Source: Neurospora intermedia (taxonomy: Eukaryota; Ascomycota; Sordariomycetes; Sordariales; Sordariaceae). From it: a stretch of 64,000 nucleotides of DNA. The notes beneath the pieces are model-generated. The model had not been told where the DNA came from and searched no databases. It worked only from the letters and a program-made list of their open reading frames with translations. Numbering within the stretch: the stretch's first letter is position 1; every line of letters begins with the position of its first letter. The stretch lies in contig BTPP01000005.1 of the NCBI GenBank assembly GCA_037102815.1, positions 2,170,001-2,234,000 of the forward strand, read 5' to 3'. Below are positions 22,480 through 33,300 of this stretch, piece after piece. A program made the position numbers and the translations under genes.

Positions 22480-23259
22480 TCAGGCTACCAAGTGAACGGA
22501 CTCATGCGGTCGTTCTTCAAATGGCTGTTCTGTCTTCCTGCCCCTCGACCTCCTGAAACTCAACAGCTCCACGATGACGAGGACCATGAGAATGAAACCA
22601 AGAATCATGAAGGGAATAAGGTTGTAGCGCCATCCGCGCATGGTTCTCAATTTCTTCTTCAGTATGTCGTGATCGTCGCTATGGACAAGTGATAGACTGT
22701 TGACCAGCGTATACCAGTTCTCCGGGGTCCAAGAGCCCCATGGGTACGGCTTCGGAGCATTGCCTTCTGCGAAGGCGAGGTCGATACCCTGATCCGAATG
22801 CTTGTTGGTCAGGACATAGGTATATATCAGAGCCGTGAGAGTAAGAAGCCAGCTGAGAATCGTGATAAGGGCCCAGAGATAGTAGAATGGCGATGTTTTT
22901 CCGTACTGCCACAAGGTTAGTACCATAGACGCACACTGCACAATGATAATACGAGAATGAACACATACCTTTGCCCTGGACCTATGCTCCAACCACAAAG
23001 CTAGGAGGCCACCGAACCCTACAAGGACGACGCCCGTACCTCCTGCTGCATTTGTCGTATGGCCGTGGTCTGTTAAAAGATGTGCAGGTTCTCCGGGAAG
23101 GTCGAAGAATGAACCAAGTCGTCGGACCTCAAATGGTTGGCCGCCGCGTCCATGAAGAAATGCCACCATTGACGAGACAAGGGATAATGAGATGGCTGCG
23201 TCAACGTAAAGCAAAAACAAAGCCACATAGATGGCTTTCATGAGCCTGCTTGAAGCCAT
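22480..23259 (-). CDS. Four-helix fungal membrane protein of unknown function
   Basis: I model a 238-residue protein from exons 22969-23259 and 22480-22905. The 63-nt intron (22906-22968) has a GTATGT donor, a perfect TACTAAC branch and a GGCAG acceptor. It is a multiple of three without a stop, so the unspliced frame also reads through (259 residues). Four hydrophobic helices lie at about 8-30, 68-90, 105-135 and 200-222. Between helices 3 and 4 is a conserved-looking segment with KPYPWGSWTPENWY and NSLSLVHSDDHDILKKK. The tail is basic. The layout recalls tetraspan or claudin-like fungal proteins, but I recognise no named family. Confidence 0.75.
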   Translation of the reverse strand: MASSRLMKAIYVALFLLYVDAAISLSLVSSMVAFLHGRGGQPFEVRRLGSFFDLPGEPAHLLTDHGHTTNAAGGTGVVLVGFGGLLALWLEHRSRAKVCVHSRIIIVQCASMVLTLWQYGKTSPFYYLWALITILSWLLTLTALIYTYVLTNKHSDQGIDLAFAEGNAPKPYPWGSWTPENWYTLVNSLSLVHSDDHDILKKKLRTMRGWRYNLIPFMILGFILMVLVIVELLSFRRSRGRKTEQPFEERPHESVHLVA

Positions 23260-24746
23260 TTTGAACGAATCCCACTAGGGCTGAGGGAACAGAAGAGCTT
23301 AACAGTGTGAAGAAGAACAGGAACAGTTGGGGTCTTGATATGGCAAAGTGCAATGTGGTTGGGGCCTGTCCAAGTTACCCCAGATATTGACAACAGCGCT
23401 AGCCATCTTATATAAGAGCGGACCGACTGCGGTCGTGCCGGTTCGTCTTTTCTCTCGTTGGGCGAAAAGCCTTCTCTCACCCGCCTTTGGGGACGCGGAT
23501 TGGATCCCCATGTGGTGGTTGTCAGCTTGTCCACACGTAAGCACACAGGACCGACACTGCCTCTTCATCATGTACAGTGAGATTGGCTCGACCGGGTACG
23601 TACTTCTCTTCTTTGTTCCAAAGGAGGGATATCACTGCGTATGCCCAGCCAACGCCACGAAAACCCTTCCATATGAGAGATGCCTAGTCTGCATGGAACT
23701 GCCACGCGCTGATCCGTGGAAGCAAAGCATTCAGCACGAGGCTCGGCTTGCCTCGCAAGGTTGTAGCCCATCTTGTGGCTATACACAACAGAGCTTGCCT
23801 TGTCCAATATGGGATACTGTGACGTCCTGGACCGACAAATACTATTCTCTATTGGGAGTTGTTCGAGGCCGGTTGCAACCACGAGTCTCAAAAGAGTCCA
23901 GTCCCCACTGAAGGATAGAAATCGACCGTTTCTCACGGCATATGGAGTTGAAGCAAACTGCATCATAGGCGGACAGGAAAACACCATACTTCTCAGCCCG
24001 GTGAAATAGTAGCGCCACGCTTTGAAAGTAAGAGCCAAAATAGGAAACCTACCTATTTCTCGGCCATCGCCATTAGGCATATAAGCAGAGAAATGCTGAA
24101 CGACACAACAACAGAGCCACAGTTCGTGAAAAGGCAAGCTAACCGGCAACTCAACAGGAGTTTTTCCTTGTCTTTTCTTCTTCTTGAACCTGGGACAACG
24201 AGAGAAATAAAAAATGATGCACTTGCAACCTCTCAAGGGAACGGGATAGTCTCATCGAAGAAAGAACATAACAAGCCCCAAAAATGGACAATTTAGACAT
24301 TGTAATGAGACATAATATCGCGATGCCGACATTGGTTGTTTGGTGTTGGAAAAGAGAGGAGGAAGCATTTATCCGCCAAGCCACGAGGGTGAATTCCCCA
24401 ACACGACCCCGAGGTTCACTCATCAACTCCTAACCCTCACCAGCCACCCCGACAGCTCGGTACTTACTGCTACAAGAATATTGCTAAAAGGCTATGCACT
24501 GATCAAATCGTAGTGGGGTAATCGACGTAGTGCCGCCCCACTGCCTATCGATAAACGAGTTATCGTAGGAATCGTCGCCAGAGCAGCTTCCATTTGGTAG
24601 GTACCTACCTAGCTTTAGTGTACGGGACGAACTCCGAGTCCGAAGCTTGTGTCAACACATCCCGTCCCGTCCATCCCCATCGTTCGTCTGAAAAATAACC
24701 TTTACACGAAACTACAGACACAAACACACACACATAAACACACACA
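23260..24746. promoter_or_regulatory. Divergent intergenic region upstream of coa1
   Basis: There are 1.49 kb between two divergent genes. Open frames on both strands (23348-23911, 23568-24236) lack domains and splice support. A perfect 14-bp palindrome GGTAGGTACCTACC lies at 24596-24609, about 140 bp before the coa1 ATG, next to CACA-rich leader sequence. Confidence 0.45.
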
Positions 24747-25527
24747 ATGCTCTCTAGGATAACGCAACGTATGGCCCTGAAGAGGGCGCTGGCGAGGCCT
24801 TCCCCTTGCGCCAAGGGCCGCGCACAACCCCAGAGGAGATCTCTCACATCGGCACCCAGGCCTGGCGATGGTCCGTTGATGGAGAGGCGAGCTGATCGTG
24901 AACTTCCCGGTATGTTTTCCCCGTGTCTCTTCTTCTCTTCTCTGTGTTCTGTGTTTCCTGCTGTTTCCGCACCCCAATTAAGTTCCTTACCATGGAAGTT
25001 ACCTACTGACCCTTTCTTCCGTCCCTTCCCAACCACAAAAAACAGACGTCCAAACCTCCCGCTTCCGCTGGTCCCGCACCTTCCCCATCTTCTTGGGCAT
25101 CGTAGCCGCCACCTCGATCGCCATCTTCAACTACCAGAAACTCTCTTCCCCCGTGGTCGAGTCAACCATGTATGCGCTGCGCACGAACCAGCGCGCGCGC
25201 GAGTACCTGGGCGACGAGATCTACTTCAAGGCGCAGATTCCGTGGATCTCGGGCGAGATGAACCAGCTGCACGGCCGCATCGACATCAAGTTCAATGTGA
25301 AGGGCACCAAGCGCACGGGCGTGATGCGCTTCGCCAGCTTCCGGCCCACGCCCCGGGGCATGTTCGAGACGACCGAGTGGAGTCTGGAGACGGAGGACGG
25401 CAAGGTCATTGACCTGCTGGAGGAGGGCGATCCCTTCAGAGCTATCAACGGCCGTGCAATGGAGCCTGAGCTGGATGAGGATGCAGAGGATGCGAAGGTT
25501 AGGGGTTTCAGGCAGATGCCCAAGTAA
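24747..25527 (+). CDS. coa1: Cytochrome c oxidase assembly factor Coa1
   Basis: This is a 214-residue mitochondrial inner-membrane protein from exons 24747-24909 and 25046-25527, joined through GTATGT and AACAG. The N-terminus is an Arg-rich presequence (MLSRITQRMALKRALAR). One transmembrane helix lies at about 67-83 (TFPIFLGIVAATSIAIFNY), followed by the Coa1 domain with LRTNQRAREYLGDEIYFK, IPWISGEMNQLHGRIDIKFN and VKGTKRTG. Coa1 acts in early Cox1 maturation with Shy1 and Mss51 in yeast. Family recognition rests on the domain order and the signature around IxFxVKG. With COX12 and the NDUFA4-like gene it is a third complex IV-related gene in the window. Confidence 0.9.
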
Positions 25528-25913
25528 TCGTCCTGGGGTGCTCTTGAGGAGGGAATAGTTTTGAAAAAGGGAGGATATATATGAGAACCGGGGAAGGCGG
25601 TGGTCGCCCCTCCCCCTCTCAAACAGGATGAGCTGAAGGACAGGATCGTGGTCTGGCTCTCTGATTGAATACCCAAAGGCTGTCGAGGAGGGATATGTAA
25701 GATATAGGGAGAGAACATACGGACCTGTCACGGGCAAGGGTTGTGTGTTCAAGTTGTTATACATTTTCGGTAGCTGTACATTTTAACACCCCACGATGCG
25801 TGTGTATCATACAAGAGAGAACTAAAAAAGAGAAACCGGGAAAGCTATACCATACATTCCCTTCCATAAACCTAGTACAAACACATACTACAGACCAGAC
25901 AGCCCCCCCTCTC
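25528..25913. other. Convergent 3' intergenic region of coa1 and uL3m
   Basis: This 386-bp gap between tail-to-tail genes holds both 3' UTRs. I see nothing else. Confidence 0.5.
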
Positions 25914-27065
25914 TTAAGCCGAAGCCTCTACCGCAGCATTTCCATCCGCCTTCTCTGTCAGCCCATTCTTGATGAGCGAATCTATCAGGCCCTGTCTCCT
26001 CGCCTCCTTGAGCTCCAAGTGCAACTTCCTCGCCGCCTGCAACTTCTCCTCCGCGTCGGGGAACCGCTCGTTGAGGAGCTGCTTGGTGGCCTCAACAAAC
26101 TCCTCCGGGGGAGGAGCCTTCTTGACAGCATCCTGAACCTTGACAACCGCACCCTTGTGACCAGCGACCGCGCCCTTGACCACCACGATGCCGAGCTCGT
26201 TGTCCACCATCAGAATGGGCAGGTTCTGGACCGTGTGCTGCTGCGCGCCCATGCGACCGGGCATCTTCTTGCCGGGCAACACACGCGAACCGGAGCCCTG
26301 CGAACCACCGACGGAACCAATGGTACGGTGGTTCAGCGAGTTACCGTGCGACGCCTCCTGACCGGCGAAGCCGTGGCGCTTCATACCACCGGCAAAACCC
26401 ATACCGCGCGTGATGCCGCGCACGTCCACCACCTGGCCGACGTGGAACCAGTCCGGAAACAGCTGGACGCCGACCGGCAACAGACCGTCCTGGTTGCGCA
26501 CCTTGAACTCGGCGAGCGTCTGCTTGGGCGGGATGCCCTTGGCCTCGTAGTAGCCGAGCTGCGGGGCGCCCACGTTTTCGGCGCGGCGCTCGCCCAGGCC
26601 CACCTGGACGGCCCAGTAGCCGTTCTTGGCGCGCGTCTTGTTGGCGACGACTTGGACCCGGTCGAGCTGCAGGACGGTGCAGGGGATGCGGGCGCCGGTG
26701 CGGCCCATGAAGACGGTCATGCCCTTCTTGACAGCGAGCACGCCGGTGCGCAGGGGTGTAGTCTTCTCGCGGCGCTTGAGGGCAGCGGCCGGGCCCGAGG
26801 TGGGCGCCGGAAGACCCTGCGTCACTTGGTTGAATCGTGTGGGCCTGCTGCGCTTCGGGAGCGTGCTCCAGCCGTACTTGACGCCGCGCTTGGTGATCTG
26901 AGGGAGGAGGGAGGGAAAGACAGTCGATGGCGACGAGGCGGAGAAGGTGGGTGTGGTCCGGCCGGCGAGGAGGAGGGAGCTGGCGGCGGTGGTTGTGGTG
27001 TGAGTGGCTGACCTCTCGACGAGGGAGAGCTGCCTCCAGCAGCGCGCGGGCAGCCGGGGCGCCAT
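25914..27065 (-). CDS. mrpl9: Mitochondrial large-subunit ribosomal protein uL3m
   Basis: This intronless 383-residue protein belongs to the mitochondrial ribosome, the yeast MRPL9/bacterial L3 family. Residues 1-60 are a Ser/Thr/Arg-rich import sequence. The L3 core starts near 95 (RTGVLAVKKGMTVFM). The family signature at about 217-270 reads ITRGMGFAGGMKRHGF, then ASHGNSLNHR and PGKKMPGRMG, the loop that reaches toward the peptidyl-transferase centre. A C-terminal helical extension with alternating Lys and Glu follows. I placed the start at the ATG at 27065, which opens the presequence. The longer upstream frame is GC-rich leader without a better start. It is head-to-head with the CCDC25-family gene. 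Confidence 0.95.
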   Translation of the reverse strand: MAPRLPARCWRQLSLVERSATHTTTTAASSLLLAGRTTPTFSASSPSTVFPSLLPQITKRGVKYGWSTLPKRSRPTRFNQVTQGLPAPTSGPAAALKRREKTTPLRTGVLAVKKGMTVFMGRTGARIPCTVLQLDRVQVVANKTRAKNGYWAVQVGLGERRAENVGAPQLGYYEAKGIPPKQTLAEFKVRNQDGLLPVGVQLFPDWFHVGQVVDVRGITRGMGFAGGMKRHGFAGQEASHGNSLNHRTIGSVGGSQGSGSRVLPGKKMPGRMGAQQHTVQNLPILMVDNELGIVVVKGAVAGHKGAVVKVQDAVKKAPPPEEFVEATKQLLNERFPDAEEKLQAARKLHLELKEARRQGLIDSLIKNGLTEKADGNAAVEASA

Positions 27066-27753
27066 CGTGTATGTGTATAAGTCTGAGGGGAGGGTTGGGT
27101 GGTGTTGTGTTGTGTTTTGGTGGGGTTGGTCGCAGTCAATTGGACTTGACGGTGTTCGTTGTATCGATGTCGGGGCCCCGGAGCGTCGAGTGGGGGAATT
27201 TGAAAGGACACCGGCTGTCTTCGAGACGCGAACCGGAGGGGGCGGAGTTGGGAGGTCGTTTCGGCGCGCGGCCGTTGAGGTGGTTTTGGGGCGGGTGCGG
27301 GAGTGGTGGTCGCCGGCTCGAAGCACGGAGCAGCAGAAATTTGATAGCCGGCCACTCAGAAATTCAGTAACGGGATGCTCCCCCCGATAACGTCGATCGG
27401 TGCGGCATCCGGGGATTCACAATTGACAGGGGAGGGGCGGCTATTCACAGGCGGGCACTTGGCGGATTGTTGTGTGTACCAAGTGACATTTCTACAAAAA
27501 GGGTTAGGGTTAACTGTTTCTTTCGATTCACTTCACTTCCACTGGGGTGCGAGCGCATTTTACCGCATTGGATCCCCCAAACTCAACCGCTAAAACATCT
27601 TTACTCGAACCACCACCACACAGCCCCAGAGAAGAAATCGCGTTTTTGCATTTTGGTTTTCCTTCTTGCACGAAAGTGCCTTTTTCATTGTCGCCGTTTT
27701 GAGATACCCAATATTCCCAACTTTCATTTCTTCTTCTTAAGGCATCAGCAAAC
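27066..27753. promoter_or_regulatory. Divergent promoter of uL3m and the CCDC25-family gene, with telobox
   Basis: There are 688 bp between the two starts. A telobox-like GGGTTAGGGTTAA lies at 27501-27513. The plus-strand leader before 27754 is pyrimidine-rich. No gene lies in between. Confidence 0.5.
27501..27513 (+). promoter_or_regulatory. Telobox-like element
   Basis: GGGTTAGGGTTAA contains two telomere units inside the uL3m/CCDC25-family divergent promoter. It matches the element at 3067-3080 in reverse orientation. Confidence 0.35.
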
Positions 27754-28737
27754 ATGGTCTTCTATTTCACTTCGACCGTCGTCAGTCCCCCGGCTTTCAT
27801 TTATGTGGGGAAAGACAAGTTTGAGAGTACGTGAAGACGATCATCAGCCACAATTGGTGGTATTCTGCATCTCCTTGTGGAATATGCATATACCTTGACA
27901 CACTCATGGACATTGCATATTTGGCTTGGATATAGATGCCATCTCGTCACTCATCTAACATGCTATTTTATAGACGAGGAGTTGATCAAACACGGTTGGG
28001 AGGAGGATGTATGGTAAGTTTCACCCCCGGCCAAGCCTAGTTCGGCATATTCTAACTATTCTTCGTAGGGTATGACTCCCCAGGATGTTCTCGTCATATT
28101 TTTGCTCTGTTTCTCATTACTAGGCCCTAGTTCCACGTCGACAAACTTTCCAGTGCTCATATCTACCTCCGTCTCCCAGAGGGTTGGACATGGGAGAACA
28201 TTCCCGAGGAGCTCCTGACTGATCTTGGTCAGTTGACCAAGGCCAACTCCATCGAGGGTAAGTTGTTGCTTCTGAATTCTACTGTCAGGAAGTCATGGGG
28301 GGAATTCATGAGGACTAACTCTGTGCTTTTGTAAAGGTAACAAGAAGGACAACATCACAATCATCTATACCCCATGGGCCAATCTTAAGAAGGACGGCAG
28401 CATGGCGGTCGGCCAGGTCAGCTTCAAGGATCAGAAGAAGGTGAAGCGCATTTTGATCGCGCAGCGCGAAAATGCTATCGTCAACCGTTTGAACAAGACC
28501 AAGGTTGAGAAGCACCCGGACCTGCGAGAAGAGAAGGAGCAGCATCTCAAAGAGCTGCGCAAGAAGGATCAGGCAGCGGTGCTGGCGCGGAAGAAGGAGG
28601 AGGATCGCCTGAAGAAGGAGCGGGCCGAGAAGAAGTGGCAGAAGGATCATGCCTACGATGAACTCTTTGCTGAGGAGAACATGATGAACTCGAGCAATCA
28701 GGATCGGGATGAGACCTGGGAGGATGATTTCATGTAA
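27754..28737 (+). CDS. CCDC25-family NFACT-R/DUF814 protein, with a one-nucleotide exon
   Basis: This is a 213-residue protein closely matching animal CCDC25 from the first residue (MVFYFTS, YVGKDKFENEELIKHGW, WFHVDKLSSAH, YTPWANLKK). My exons are 27754-27826, 27974-28013, 28069 (a single G), 28131-28257 and 28337-28737. They sum to 642 nt, in frame only if the G is included as the third base of Trp38. Residues 1-110 form the NFACT-R (DUF814) fold. Residues 130-200 are a charged coiled coil (KEQHLKELRKKDQ). The acidic end DETWEDDFM matches the family's DEFM ending. NFACT-R domains occur in ribosome quality-control proteins, and human CCDC25 has been reported to bind DNA. The role in fungi is unknown. 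Confidence 0.92.
28069..28069 (+). other. Single-nucleotide microexon (G) in the CCDC25-family gene
   Basis: The G lies between an acceptor (CTTCGTAG, with TCTAAC branch 12 nt before) and a donor (GTATGA). Flanking introns are 55 nt (28014-28068) and 61 nt (28070-28130), both ordinary for this genome. The exon before ends in TG and the exon after begins TTCCAC. Only the extra G gives TGG TTC CAC, the conserved WFHVDKL. Confidence 0.75.
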
Positions 28738-28993
28738 ATTTGCTTGAGAACAAAAGAATCAAACCTACTTAAGTTTTCCAAGCTACATAAGACCTGAAAA
28801 TCCTTTGATGCCTGAAAGCTATCGTCAAAACCTTTCCGACCTCGATTCTTATCTGGTATGCTGCTTCCTGTAAAGCTTAAAGCAGCAGACAAAGAACTAA
28901 ACCAGGTTTGACCCATCACTAGGTCCTTCATCCACTCTATAACCCTTTCCTACCCGTCACTCATTCCTCACTCCCCTCAAAAGGTGGTCCTCT

Positions 28994-29830
28994 CTACCCC
29001 TGACGGTTATATCCAAGACCTCTTGCGTCCGCCGTCCCCTTGACCTTATGATCCGTCGGCCTAGCCGCCGCCTCGTAGACGATATTCTTCGGCGCCTGTC
29101 CCAACGTCATCCACTCTCCCTTGAAACCAATATAACTGATTCTTGTCTCATCCTCCTCCCCCTGAGAAAAATTATCCGGGAAAAACAAGCACAGTCTTTG
29201 CACGGCGTTGAACTTGGCTCGCTTGACGGGCAATTCCTGGATTTCCGAAGTCTGCGAGAGCTCGAATTCTTGTGTCGGAGTAGAGTCCTCAGCTTGACCG
29301 AAATCGTGGATGTCGGCGTTGGCGAGGAGGCGGAGGGTGCGCGGGGCCGAGGGGGAGGGCGAGGTGCGCAGGAGGATGGAGTGCAGTTTGATTTGGGCTG
29401 TGAAACTATTTGGGAAGGGTCGGTGTGTTAGTGATTATGGTAGGTGTTTACATAATGCGGTCATTGTATGATGTAAATGTCACCGGAGAGGATGCCATAA
29501 AATTTCATGAATGGTAAATTGCGAATGACTGAGTGATGAAGTGAGATAAAGTAGTAGTGTGACATACGGAACGTTGATAATCAGCTGCTCATCAGCATCG
29601 CTCACCACCTCGGGCTCCGTCGCCAATCGTTCGGCCCACGTCTTCTTGATAATGGCCTGGCCGGAGCCGTGCACCTGCTCGTTCAGGGTGGTGATCTCGT
29701 CGAAGTTGATGTGCTGGTACAGCGAGAACTGCACGGCGGGGGTGATGTCGTCAGAGTGGTCGTGCTCTGCCCCGCCCTCATGATGGTGGTGGTGGTGGTC
29801 GTCGTGCTCGTCGTGGCAGTGGTGCGACAT
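28994..29830 (-). CDS. PITH-domain protein (PITHD1-like) with His-rich N-terminus
   Basis: This is a 224-residue protein from exons 29568-29830 and 28994-29405. The intron has a GTATGT donor, a CACTAAC branch and an AATAG acceptor, and joins in frame as NVP|FTAQIKL. The first 26 residues are strikingly rich in His and Asp/Glu (MSHHCHDEHDDHHHHHHE), a likely metal-binding segment. The PITH domain follows (about 35-195), including LNEQVHGSG, the VPFT strand, and the NFSQGEEDETRISYIGFKG stretch that is diagnostic for the family. PITH domains occur at the C-terminus of thioredoxin-like proteins, where they bind the proteasome, and alone in PITHD1. No thioredoxin domain is present here. Confidence 0.9.
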
Positions 29831-30306
29831 TGTCCTGACTTGAGTTGTTGGAATATAAGATTTCTGTGCCTCGAGTTGTCAAGGTTTTGATGACTGATTT
29901 TGACGACGGAGTGGTTGTTGAAGTTTGGTGAAAGTGAGGGGCCAAGACAGAATGCATCCGTCGTAAACCTGCGTGATTTGAGTTGACCGTCAGTTCTTCC
30001 AGTGGGTGATTGCGACCAACTACATATCAACGACGACGATCAACAAAAATGCCTTTCGGAGATTGGAAAGCTAAATGGAATATGTAGAATAGCATGCAAA
30101 CTACTTTGATGAAACTCGTTTACAAGAATCGGCTTATACATTGAACGCCGAATCTTCGAGTGTTTTCCGCACTTTCTCATCCAAACATCAATCGATCAGC
30201 AAGCAAGCGAACTACCTCCACCATCGGTCACACATCTGATTGTCACACAACATCACGTCAGGATCAAGCACGAAAAACAATGAGGTTGCCATACAGTCGT
30301 ATTCAT
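29831..30306. promoter_or_regulatory. Intergenic region upstream of the PITH-domain gene
   Basis: This 476-bp stretch holds the promoter of the PITH gene and the 3' UTR of rrn6. I see no gene here. Confidence 0.45.
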
Positions 30307-33300
30307 CTATCTGAATCCCATCCGCTTCTTCACCTTTTGCTTCTTCTTCACATGAGAGGGCCTACCTCCATGCGGTCCTGCAACAATTTGGGACATGGGC
30401 TGCGATGCAAAAAACTGCGATGACTCCGGCTGAGTGTTCTGCGTCAAAGCAAAACCTCTCGGCTGGCTCGACTGAATGGCAAACGGCAGTGGTTGACTCT
30501 CTGCCTTGACAGCTTCAACTCCGCGAATCCTCGCCAGCAACTTCTCTCTCTTCCTGCGCTTTGCCTCGAGCTTGCGCCTTCTCCTGAGACCAGCATCAGC
30601 TTCCTCGTCATCTTGACCTGGCTTCCATGTGATGACATTGGGGTCTTCACCAAGCTCCCAGTGAGACGTGACTCGGGTTCTACCGCCAATTCTCCTCGAA
30701 ACGGGGTTCATGGCCACGTACTGACGTAACCTCACGCCCACTACATCTTCACCGTCTGGTTGATCTTGACTCTGGGTCGTATCATAGCCTTGAGACTGTG
30801 ATTGCGACTGCGAGTGCTGTACGAACTGGGAGTGAACTTGTGAGGAGAACAAGGGAGGAGAGCTGCCAAAAGGCATGGAACTGGCAAATGGCTGGCTCTG
30901 ACTCAATCTGCCATCCCAAGTCTCCGCTGCAGCCCATTCTTCAGGTACTACCGCTACTCCGGCCTCCGAAAGGAGAGTCTCGGCCGCGAGAAGCTGCAGC
31001 TTGGGAATGAGAGCCCCTTGGGACGCCTTTCCATGGTTTGAGGGAAGATGAGAGAACATCGCCATCAACGTCTCAAAGGCCCGGTCTATATCATCACTCA
31101 AGACGTGACGACCATTGGTGGGAACCAGTCTCCCAGGAACAATTTCGAGCAACAAGTGCTGATGGAATGACCAACGTGAGGCGAGTCCGACGACGTCATG
31201 AACACCTCTTATTTGTTTCACTAAATTAAGTCTTTGACGCAAAGCGTTAGCAACATGCCCCGACGGAAAAGGAGGAATGACAAGTATGTGTGGTGAGTCC
31301 TGGATCAGAAATAGAACAATGTATAGGTGTATTTTTGTAATCATTGTTGATCATAAACAGCCTCTCTTTCGAGAAATCATCATATTGGACGGATACTGTG
31401 CAAAGAAGGAATGATGTCCACTTACAGAGAGTGTCTAGGCATATAGCCATCGTGTGTCTCACGACTAAGGACGTCAGCGATGCGAGTAATGTCGACTTCA
31501 TTTTGCGATGACTGTGCCTCGTTCGACGTTAAGGGAACTACTAGCGTGTTGGCCAATGCCCGTCCGTAGACCACAAGACTCTGAGTATCTGGTTCCCTTT
31601 TCAGAGTTCCAGATGAATCTCGGCCAAGTTCCGGCCTTCGAGACTCGCCGACCAAGGAACGGTCGTCAAACTCGTCTGGTAAGGCAAATGCATTGCGCAG
31701 TTGCTCTCGCAGTATTGGTTGCTTCGATGCAGAGCCAGTACGGGCTACGCATTCATCAGGAGGTCGCACCCGTACACCAGGCTCGTCAGACCACATGCAA
31801 AGCGAGCAGCTCAGGTCCAGATCGTGTCCCAGCGTAACCAGCTGAAAAAACCTGGTTTGCTTCTTCGCGAGAGCACGAGTGAGAGGTGCCGTAAGCTTTG
31901 CTTGGCCAACTCGTCGCTCGACCGGAAGCATAGCGACACTGATGGACTTGGATGAAGCTCTAAGGCGAACTGACTCCCGATGGTAGCGAAGAGGCTTCCC
32001 TGAGCTGGGGCTGATGAACCAAAAGACAGTAACTTCGCCATTTCGACTGGAACGGATCGATACGAAGCAGGCCAAGGCACCATCGATGAATGTTCCAGGA
32101 GACACCTCGAGCCTCAGTGACGGATCTAGGACGTCTCTTCGGTGGGGTGAAAAGACAAGTGGCTCAAGCCGCATTCCAGAACCATCGTCTTTAACAGAAA
32201 GCCAGGAAATGGTTGTATTCGTGAGAAGGAAGGCCTGTGATGGATCCAAGTGCGAAGGGGCGAGGTCCAGAAAACGTTCTCCCTTCTTTGCTGCTAGCAA
32301 ATGAGGCTGGACCTCGGATTTGCGAGTTTCAGTGTCGAAAAGGCAGAGATTAGTGCTGTTTCCGAGGAGAAGCAAGCTAGCCCGAGACAGACGCTGCCTT
32401 GGTTTGGCGCGCGTGGAACTTCTTGACCGACTTCCTGGACGGCTTTCATCATCGGACCTGTCCCTTTTCAGAGACAGCCACATGATTCTATGTGGTTCCT
32501 GATCATCTGCTGTCCGGCCAGGGAACTTTGGGATGGACCCTAGGTTAATGTTGCCGCACATTCTCAGTACCGGCTTCATCACCTTGGGCCGCGCACTTCG
32601 ACGGCCAACAATGTCCCATATGCTCCAATACCCAGCTTGATCAATGATGGCAAGCTGAGGGACCTGATCATCAGAAAGCGGATTAAAGGAGACATCCGAG
32701 TGAGAACCGCCCCCGGATCGATCGGATGTGATGGTGAACAAGGGGTTGGCAACAAGTTGCGTCTGGGTTGGGGAAGATGGTTGAGTGGAGGATGAGCATT
32801 GCACCGGCAGCTTTCTGAGTTCGGGCTCGCAGACCGTAGTTGAGGTCGGTTTCTGCACAATGAGCCAGCGAATCTGGTCGTACTTCTTGCTGTCGTTGAC
32901 AAACTTGATCAATGAGATCGGAACGCTGTCCTGACACCAGTCTCCTTCGAGATGATGATTCGGGGCATGAAGACGTATCTTAACGTCCTCATCTCTCCAG
33001 CTCCACTCTTCACGGGCGAGACTGATCAAGCGAAGAATGTGCCCCGACTCTCCGCTGGCAGTGGCAAGCACCGTGTGTCCCTTGACTCTATCAGGGTCTC
33101 TAACATCAGTGATCTCTCCAGTGGCCAGGAGGGAGGCAGTGGTTGGTGTTGCGGGACGGGTGCGCGAGTAAGTGTTACTGATCTCCTCGATGAGCAGCGT
33201 CTCGGTATCAACATCTCCGAGAAAAGCCTCTGGGAGAGTTTTGAGGAGCCAGTTGTTCTGAGACTTGGCAAGTTGGGAAGGACCAAAGCTGCCAAGGTCA

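Noticed and set aside
23348-24236. ORFs of 187 (+) and 222 (-) residues in the divergent gap before coa1
   Set aside because: Mutually overlapping on opposite strands with no domains, no coding-like residue patterns and no splice structure.
25743-27011. 422-residue plus-strand ORF
   Set aside because: Antisense of uL3m, with the His/Leu/Ala-rich composition expected for a shadow.
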